A model generated the notes under the pieces. The model did not search any database. It was given only the letters and a program-made list of their open reading frames with translations, and was not told the origin of the DNA. Positions 28,334 through 32,319 of a stretch of 32,319 nucleotides of DNA are shown here, one piece after another. Location of the stretch: NCBI GenBank assembly GCA_008633435.1, contig RKSL01000087.1:1-32319 (forward strand), read 5' to 3'. This stretch comes from Candidatus Desulfobulbus rimicarensis (GTDB taxonomy: Bacteria; Desulfobacterota; Desulfobulbia; Desulfobulbales; Desulfobulbaceae). Both the position numbers and the translations under genes were made by a program. The first letter of the stretch is position 1. Each line of letters begins with the position of its first letter.

Positions 28334-28933
28334 ATGAGCGATGATTTTAATCCCAAGATTTTGGGTTTTCTCTGTAACTGGTGCTGTTATGCAGCAGCTG
28401 ATGCTGCCGGGGTTTCCCGGTTTCAGTATCCTCCCAACCTGCGAACGATTCGGGTAATGTGTACGGGCCGAGTCGACCCTGCTTTTATTGTACGTGGCTT
28501 TATTGAGGGTGCAGACGGTATCTTTACCGGTGGCTGACAACTTGGCGAATGTCATTACCAGGTTGGTAATTATGATGCAATGGGCGCAGATGCGTTGGTC
28601 AGAAAAGTATTGGAAGAGGTCGGTATCCGTAAGGAACGCTATGATCTTGAGTGGGCTTCTGCTGCTGAGGCTCCCCGCTTTGTCGAGTTGATAACAAAGT
28701 TTACCGCCAGCATGAAAGAGCTTGGGCCACTTGGTGAGGCAGAAGGATTATCACCGGACGAGGTCAAAGAACGATTGCAGAAGGCGCTTGAGGTGGTGTC
28801 CAGCCAGAGGGTGAGAATCAGCTTTGGTAATGCCAGTAAAGCTGTTCGTAAAGATGGTGTCTGGACAAAAGAGCATATTGATGAGATTATTACCACGAAG
28901 ATAGCGAAATCTCTTGATAAGGCACTTGCCTGA
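28334..28933 (+). CDS. mvhD: Selenocysteine-containing MvhD (methyl-viologen-reducing hydrogenase delta-type) iron-sulfur protein
   Basis: Read through the TGA at 28535, the protein has 199 residues. It shows the MvhD 2Fe-2S domain: LGFLCNWCCYAAADAAG, RVMCTGRVDP and GIFTGGUQLGECHY, where Sec 68 replaces the usual cysteine. MvhD passes electrons between HdrA and a hydrogenase or formate dehydrogenase; here the neighbouring FdhA is the likely partner, because no hydrogenase is in the window. The C-terminal third is helical and ends in a lysine-rich tail. GAGG lies before the ATG, 42 bases after hdrA. In methanogens the equivalent VhuD is a known selenoprotein, so Sec at this place has precedent. 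A strong terminator follows at 29042. Confidence 0.93.
28535..28570 (+). promoter_or_regulatory. Selenocysteine TGA and SECIS hairpin of mvhD
   Basis: After the in-frame TGA (28535-28537), ATTACC (28554-28559), loop AGGTT and GGTAAT (28565-28570) form a perfect 6-bp stem with a GGU-containing loop, about 25 bases from the TGA. Confidence 0.87.
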
Positions 28934-29041
28934 TATTTCAGGGAAAAACGTGTACGCATCACCTTAACCTTTAACCCGGGTGAGATCGGATACGAAAAAA
29001 ACTGCATTCCCTGTGATGAGTGATGAAAACAGATGTTCATG

Positions 29042-29077
29042 GCGATGGCTTCCCTGTGGGAGTCATCGCTTTTTTTT
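29042..29077 (+). terminator. Strong intrinsic terminator closing the Wood-Ljungdahl cluster
   Basis: GCGATGGCTTCCC pairs with GGGAGTCATCGC through 12 pairs (one G-U, one bulged T) around a TGT loop at 29042-29069. Eight T residues follow. It lies only 22 bases before the ppnP start, so ppnP either has a promoter nearby or depends on read-through. Confidence 0.9.
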
Positions 29078-29098
29078 ATTGTAAAACGAGGAGAAACA

Positions 29099-29419
29099 AT
29101 GTCAGAATTTACCAATGTGACTGTTGTTAAAGAAGCCAATGTCTATTTTGACGGCAAGGTAACGAGCCGCACGGTTCTTTTTGCTGATGGCTCTAAAAAA
29201 ACACTGGGGATAATGATGCCTGGTGAATACGAATTTGGCACCGAAAAAAAAGAAATTATGGAAATCATCAGCGGAGAGCTGGAAATTCTCTTACCTGGTA
29301 CCCGGGAGTGGCAGAAAATTTCCGGAGGCCAGTCGTTTGAAGTGGAGGCAAATACACAATTCGGTATACGGATTCACACAATCACCGATTATTGCTGTTC
29401 CTATCTTGATAAAGAGTAA
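29099..29419 (+). CDS. ppnP: Pyrimidine/purine nucleoside phosphorylase (PpnP/YaiE family)
   Basis: This 106-residue cupin-fold protein matches the PpnP (YaiE, DUF1255) family: [39 protein letters not shown] and [10 protein letters not shown], ending with [13 protein letters not shown] and DYCCSYL. The family phosphorolyses several nucleosides to base and ribose-1-phosphate in the cytoplasm. The start at 29099 is chosen because GAGGAG lies 6 bases upstream and the family begins there. The longer frame to 29033 reads back through the terminator hairpin and is not credible. It stands alone between a terminator and the repeat-rich region. Confidence 0.92.
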   Translation: MSEFTNVTVVKEANVYFDGKVTSRTVLFADGSKKTLGIMMPGEYEFGTEKKEIMEIISGELEILLPGTREWQKISGGQSFEVEANTQFGIRIHTITDYCCSYLDKE

Positions 29420-29433
29420 TACTTCTAAAACCA

Positions 29434-29471
29434 GGATAAACCAGCATGGATGAGCCATGATCAGCCAGCCG
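29434..29471 (+). repeat. Dispersed repeat R1, copy 2
   Basis: It shares GGATAAACCAGCATGG and a partly matching tail with 6856-6892. Repeat R2 follows 11 bases later, so R1 and R2 may be two ends of one element. Confidence 0.7.
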
Positions 29472-29481
29472 CAAAAATCTA

Positions 29482-29530
29482 GAAAATCGGTCACTGCAGC
29501 GTGGCACGTTTACAGGTGCAGCACTTTCAG
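29482..29530 (+). repeat. Hairpin repeat R2, copy 2
   Basis: It contains TCGGTCACTGCAGCGTGGCA and ends in ACTTTCAG, like the copies at 7109 and 32267. Its inverted arms have decayed (GAAAATCGG against CACTTTC), so this copy may no longer form the stem. The remainder up to 29720 holds no recognisable gene. Confidence 0.75.
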
Positions 29531-29720
29531 CAAAATATGCAGAGAGTTCAACGTATCCACATTGCGAGCCATCAACAACACACTCACATGAGACCAGGCT
29601 CCTCGTGTGCCCATCCCGATACCTTCGTTATACACGTGTCCTGTCGGTTTATGGTCGTAGTCTATAAATTTAACCATGAATATCAGGCGGTCAACTTGCC
29701 TGAACTCACAAATTATAATC

Positions 29721-31223
29721 ATGAAATCATTACCAGTAATCGTTTGTTTCCTCCTGGGGCTTACAGCCGGGCAATCTCCAACCTCGTCTATTCTCTATGT
29801 GGCTGGTGACGGGAGCGGCTATTACAATTGTGACGGTAAAAGCGATCAGATCGAAATCAATCAGGCCTTGGATCTTGTTGTTGCCAGTCCGGAGTATACA
29901 ACCGTTTATCTGAAAGGGCCTCATGTCTATCGGATAAACGACCCAATCCGTATTTCAAGCCATTGCATTTTAACAGGGGATGCCAATGCCCGTGTTGAGG
30001 TTATTGATCATGCCCAATGGCCGCTCAACAAACCGTTAATTGCCCAAAAAGGCGCAGAATATTGGCATGGCGGAGAACACGAAGGTGATTTGGGAGAGCA
30101 AATATATGGCAATCCAAATGATCTGCTAACGGATGTAGAAATTTCCGGTTTTGAACTGAGCGCAGGAAATCAATCCGCAGAATCAGGGAACTTTTATTAC
30201 ATTCTCATGCTTTTTCATTTAGTCGATAACATCTCGATTCATGATATGAACCTGCATGGGCGTTATGGTGATTGTATTCGGATAATGGGTAACTCTTGGG
30301 AGGTTTCTCAAAATGCCACGTTGTATAATAACGTTATCTCTGACTCTGGTCACGAGGGGATGTACCTTGTCGGAGTTTCCCATGTAGCGGCATATAACAA
30401 CCAGATATTTCACACCCGAACCAATGATGCCATACGATGTGAAGAATGTGCAGAGGTGTCCATTCATGACAACATTATTGGGAACAGTCTGACCCGTACC
30501 CCCTCTGGCTATGCTGGAATATTACTGGGAAACCATGGAATGCAGTTGGGAGCAGCAGAGATTTTCAATAATTTTATCTATGGGAAATCCGGCTCTATTG
30601 TTCTCGAATCCGGCTCAACCAAAGATTTTCAAAATGGAGTGCATATCCATCATAATAAAATTTTCAGTACGTTTAACAATAGTGCGGGAAATGCCGATTA
30701 TTTAAACGGCGGAATCCATATTCATGGCGCGGATAATACGTTAATAGAATCCAATACCATAGAGGGCAGTCAAAAAGACGGCATAGTCTTTGAAATCGGC
30801 CAGGGCACGGAAACCGGATATACGACAATTGTCAGAAATAACATAATCTCAAACTGCGATAACTATGCAATTAACAACTTAAGTGAGCATCACCAGTTTT
30901 CTATTGAAAATAATAATACGTATTCTCTCAATAACGGTTATTACAACCACGCGCAATCTGTGACTGACATTCATGCTGATCCATTATTTAAGCAGGGTAT
31001 CAGCACAGATGATCTCGATTTAGTCGACCTCCATCTTCAATCAAAGGAGGGGCGTTGGAATGGAGCAGGGTGGATTACTGATACAGTTACCAGCCCCTGT
31101 ATTGATGCGGGTATGTTGACATCTGAGTATGCCAATGAACCAACACCAAACGGCGGACGAATAAATATCGGCGGGTATGGCAATACTTTTGAAGCGTCGA
31201 AAAGTCCAGCCAATATTCGGTGA
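29721..31223 (+). CDS. Secreted right-handed parallel beta-helix protein, Methanosarcina surface-protein-like
   Basis: The 500-residue product has a signal peptide (MKSLPVIVCFLLGLTAG). It continues with SILYVAGDGSGYYNCDGKSD and QIEINQALDLVVA, a beginning I associate with the many cell-surface beta-helix proteins of Methanosarcina and relatives. Repeated short strands of the type NNVISDSGHEGMYLVGVSHV, NDAIRCEECAEVSIHDNIIG and NTIEGSQKDGIVFEIG indicate a right-handed parallel beta-helix, as in pectate lyases and NosD-like proteins. No catalytic residues could be assigned, so a carbohydrate-binding or -cleaving role is only possible. The start at 29721 is chosen for the signal peptide; 29676 would add 15 residues, and neither has a good ribosome binding site. 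Asn-rich composition, the lack of such a site and flanking repeats suggest acquisition by transfer. Confidence 0.75.
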   Translation: MKSLPVIVCFLLGLTAGQSPTSSILYVAGDGSGYYNCDGKSDQIEINQALDLVVASPEYTTVYLKGPHVYRINDPIRISSHCILTGDANARVEVIDHAQWPLNKPLIAQKGAEYWHGGEHEGDLGEQIYGNPNDLLTDVEISGFELSAGNQSAESGNFYYILMLFHLVDNISIHDMNLHGRYGDCIRIMGNSWEVSQNATLYNNVISDSGHEGMYLVGVSHVAAYNNQIFHTRTNDAIRCEECAEVSIHDNIIGNSLTRTPSGYAGILLGNHGMQLGAAEIFNNFIYGKSGSIVLESGSTKDFQNGVHIHHNKIFSTFNNSAGNADYLNGGIHIHGADNTLIESNTIEGSQKDGIVFEIGQGTETGYTTIVRNNIISNCDNYAINNLSEHHQFSIENNNTYSLNNGYYNHAQSVTDIHADPLFKQGISTDDLDLVDLHLQSKEGRWNGAGWITDTVTSPCIDAGMLTSEYANEPTPNGGRINIGGYGNTFEASKSPANIR

Positions 31224-31546
31224 ATTGTGTTTCGGGAGAATACGTATTCCCCTTTATACCCCATAAAAAGTACAAATTGGGGCATGTAAAACAAGGTCAG
31301 TTACCAGCAAACAGATGCATCCTGATCTCACGTTTATTGTTCCTCTGTTGATGATCGTGATTTTGCCAAAGGCCGGAAAAACAATCTGATAGCTCTTTGT
31401 GAATTTTCTTGTACCAAGGCTTGTGAAGATGGTTTATATTTAAAAGTTGCTGTCTTGTTTGCAGACGTGGTAAAATATTTCAGGAGCAGCTTTCTTCATG
31501 CTGCTTGTTATTGAGAGTAAAATTTAAAGAATATCAGGAGAACTTA
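31224..31546 (+). other. Intergenic region upstream of adk
   Basis: No gene is supported in these 323 bases. A small hairpin (GGGAGAAT/ATTCCCC) lies near 31233-31251 just after the beta-helix gene, without a T run. A promoter candidate at 31447-31476 and a 6-bp hairpin AGCAGC/GCTGCT (31485-31505) lie in the adk leader. Confidence 0.5.
31447..31476 (+). promoter_or_regulatory. Candidate sigma-70 promoter of adk
   Basis: TTGCTG (31447-31452) and TAAAAT (31471-31476) are 18 bases apart, near the optimum for sigma-70, and lie about 70 bases before the adk start. Confidence 0.45.
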
Positions 31547-32194
31547 ATGAAACTTATTCTTCTTGGCGCACCAGGTGCTGGTAAAGGCACAGTTGCCAAA
31601 TTGTTGACCGCTATTGATGGCTCTGTGCAGATTTCAACCGGAGATATCCTTCGTGGAGCTGTTCAGGCCGGATCAGATCTTGGTAAAGAGGCTGAAGGGT
31701 ATATGAAACGAGGCGATCTGGTTCCCGATTCTCTTATTATGGGAATTATGGAAAAACGCCTTCAGGAACCCGATTGCGAAAAGGGCTTTCTGCTTGACGG
31801 TTTTCCCAGAACCATTCCTCAGGCTGAGGCATTGAAAGAACTGCTTGCCAAATTACATATTACCCTTGATAAGGCAGTGGATATAGACGTTCCCAAAGAC
31901 ATTATTCTGGATCGTCTCTGTACCCGTCGGACCTGTGAAAATTCTGACTGCCAGGCAATCTATAATGTAAAATCCAACCCGCCCAAGCAGGAAGGTATCT
32001 GTGATAAATGCGGGGCCAAGGTTGTGCAGCGCGAAGATGAGACTGAAGAGGCTATCAGTCATCGTCTTGCCACCTATAATGAAAAAACAGCACCGCTTAT
32101 AGGCTTTTACGAGAAAGAAGGATTGCTGTTGAGCGTTCCTGCCGAAAGCAGTGACGCTGTCATTGCTGCGGTAAAAAAGGAGTTGGGGCTATAA
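31547..32194 (+). CDS. adk: Adenylate kinase with zinc-type LID domain
   Basis: Adk converts ATP and AMP to two ADP in the cytoplasm and keeps adenylate pools balanced. The 215-residue protein shows the P-loop GAPGAGKGT at residues 7-15, the AMP-binding STGDILRGAV and the conserved GFPRTIPQAEAL. The LID region carries four cysteines (CENSDC and CDKC), as in zinc-binding adenylate kinases. AGGAG lies 7 bases before the ATG at 31547; a longer frame to 31505 is not supported. The gene is monocistronic: a promoter candidate lies upstream and a terminator follows directly. Confidence 0.96.
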   Translation: MKLILLGAPGAGKGTVAKLLTAIDGSVQISTGDILRGAVQAGSDLGKEAEGYMKRGDLVPDSLIMGIMEKRLQEPDCEKGFLLDGFPRTIPQAEALKELLAKLHITLDKAVDIDVPKDIILDRLCTRRTCENSDCQAIYNVKSNPPKQEGICDKCGAKVVQREDETEEAISHRLATYNEKTAPLIGFYEKEGLLLSVPAESSDAVIAAVKKELGL

Positions 32195-32228
32195 TCCTGA
32201 TTTTTATGAAGATGTCTGTTGTGTATAA

Positions 32229-32262
32229 TGCAGAAGTCCTTAGGGGGCTTCTGCATTTTTTT
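32229..32262 (+). terminator. Intrinsic terminator after adk
   Basis: TGCAGAAGTCC and the matching GGGCTTCTGCA form an 11-bp stem with one G-U pair around a short loop (32229-32255). Seven T residues follow. Confidence 0.88.
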
Positions 32263-32266
32263 ATCT

Positions 32267-32314
32267 GAAAGTCGCAGCATCTACCAACGTGCCATGCCGG
32301 AGTGACCGACTTTC
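32267..32314 (-). repeat. Hairpin repeat R2, copy 3 (inverted)
   Basis: Arms GAAAGTC (32267-32273) and GACTTTC (32308-32314) enclose a centre whose reverse complement, CACTCCGGCATGGCACGTT, matches the other two copies. It is in opposite orientation to 7109 and 29482 and starts right after the adk terminator. Confidence 0.8.
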
Positions 32315-32319
32315 ATAGC

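Noticed and set aside
28535-28537. Stop codon truncating MvhD
   Set aside because: The downstream part in the same frame completes the MvhD domain, with Sec in place of Cys and a perfect hairpin after it.
29033-29098. N-terminal extension of PpnP
   Set aside because: It would translate the terminator hairpin; the ATG at 29099 has its own strong ribosome binding site and matches family length.
29501-29520. Possible sigma-54 promoter (TGGCACG followed by TGCA) upstream of the beta-helix gene
   Set aside because: Spacing between the two elements is too long for sigma-54, and the bases belong to repeat R2.
29510-29722. 70-residue minus-strand frame as a transposase remnant
   Set aside because: No transposase motif could be recognised, and part of it is repeat R2.

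Overview
The window reads as chromosome of an anaerobic, selenocysteine-using Desulfobacterota bacterium, most likely a sulfate-reducing or sulfur-disproportionating member of the Desulfobulbales or a close relative. This placement is inferred from a bacterial-type Wood-Ljungdahl cluster, selenocysteine-containing FdhA, HdrA and MvhD, a MamK-like actin and the style of the intergenic repeats. No rRNA, tRNA, CRISPR array or complete insertion sequence was seen.

Layout. Positions 1-5200 (+) hold a pabB-pabC fusion with an apparent one-base frameshift near 567, a YchJ/SEC-C protein, a DUF302 protein on the minus strand, and an overlapping pair: an N-acetylmuramoyl-L-alanine amidase and a MamK-like actin. 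Positions 5257-7652 (-) carry a small zinc-finger putative anti-sigma factor, an ECF sigma factor, a DUF4079-like membrane protein and a cytochrome P460-type c-heme protein, with gene-poor spacers full of dispersed repeats. A small unknown protein and a RecD2-type helicase follow at 8205-10896.

The core is 11368-28933 (+): folD, cooS/acsA, a fused metF-acsD, acsB, acsC, then a very large fdhA, hdrA and mvhD. Together they encode much of the methyl and carbonyl branches of the Wood-Ljungdahl pathway plus a flavin/iron-sulfur electron-transfer module. The pathway could run reductively (CO2 fixation) or oxidatively (acetyl-CoA oxidation); the sequence does not decide. fhs, acsE, metV and cooC are not in the window. 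fdhA, hdrA and mvhD are each interrupted by one in-frame TGA in a family-conserved place, and each TGA is followed by a SECIS-like hairpin with a GGU-containing loop, so I annotate three consecutive selenoproteins.

Most unusual points: (1) methylenetetrahydrofolate reductase is fused to the small subunit of the corrinoid iron-sulfur protein through a long TolA-like Ala/Lys/Glu linker, with a well-placed internal ribosome binding site that could also give a separate AcsD form; (2) FdhA is a roughly 1408-residue fusion of a 2Fe-2S domain, a GltD/NfnB-like flavin domain, ferredoxin clusters and a Sec-type molybdopterin domain. The cluster ends at a strong terminator at 29042-29077. After it come ppnP, a signal-peptide-bearing beta-helix protein resembling Methanosarcina surface proteins, and adk. 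Copies of a hairpin repeat lie at 7109, 29482 and 32267.
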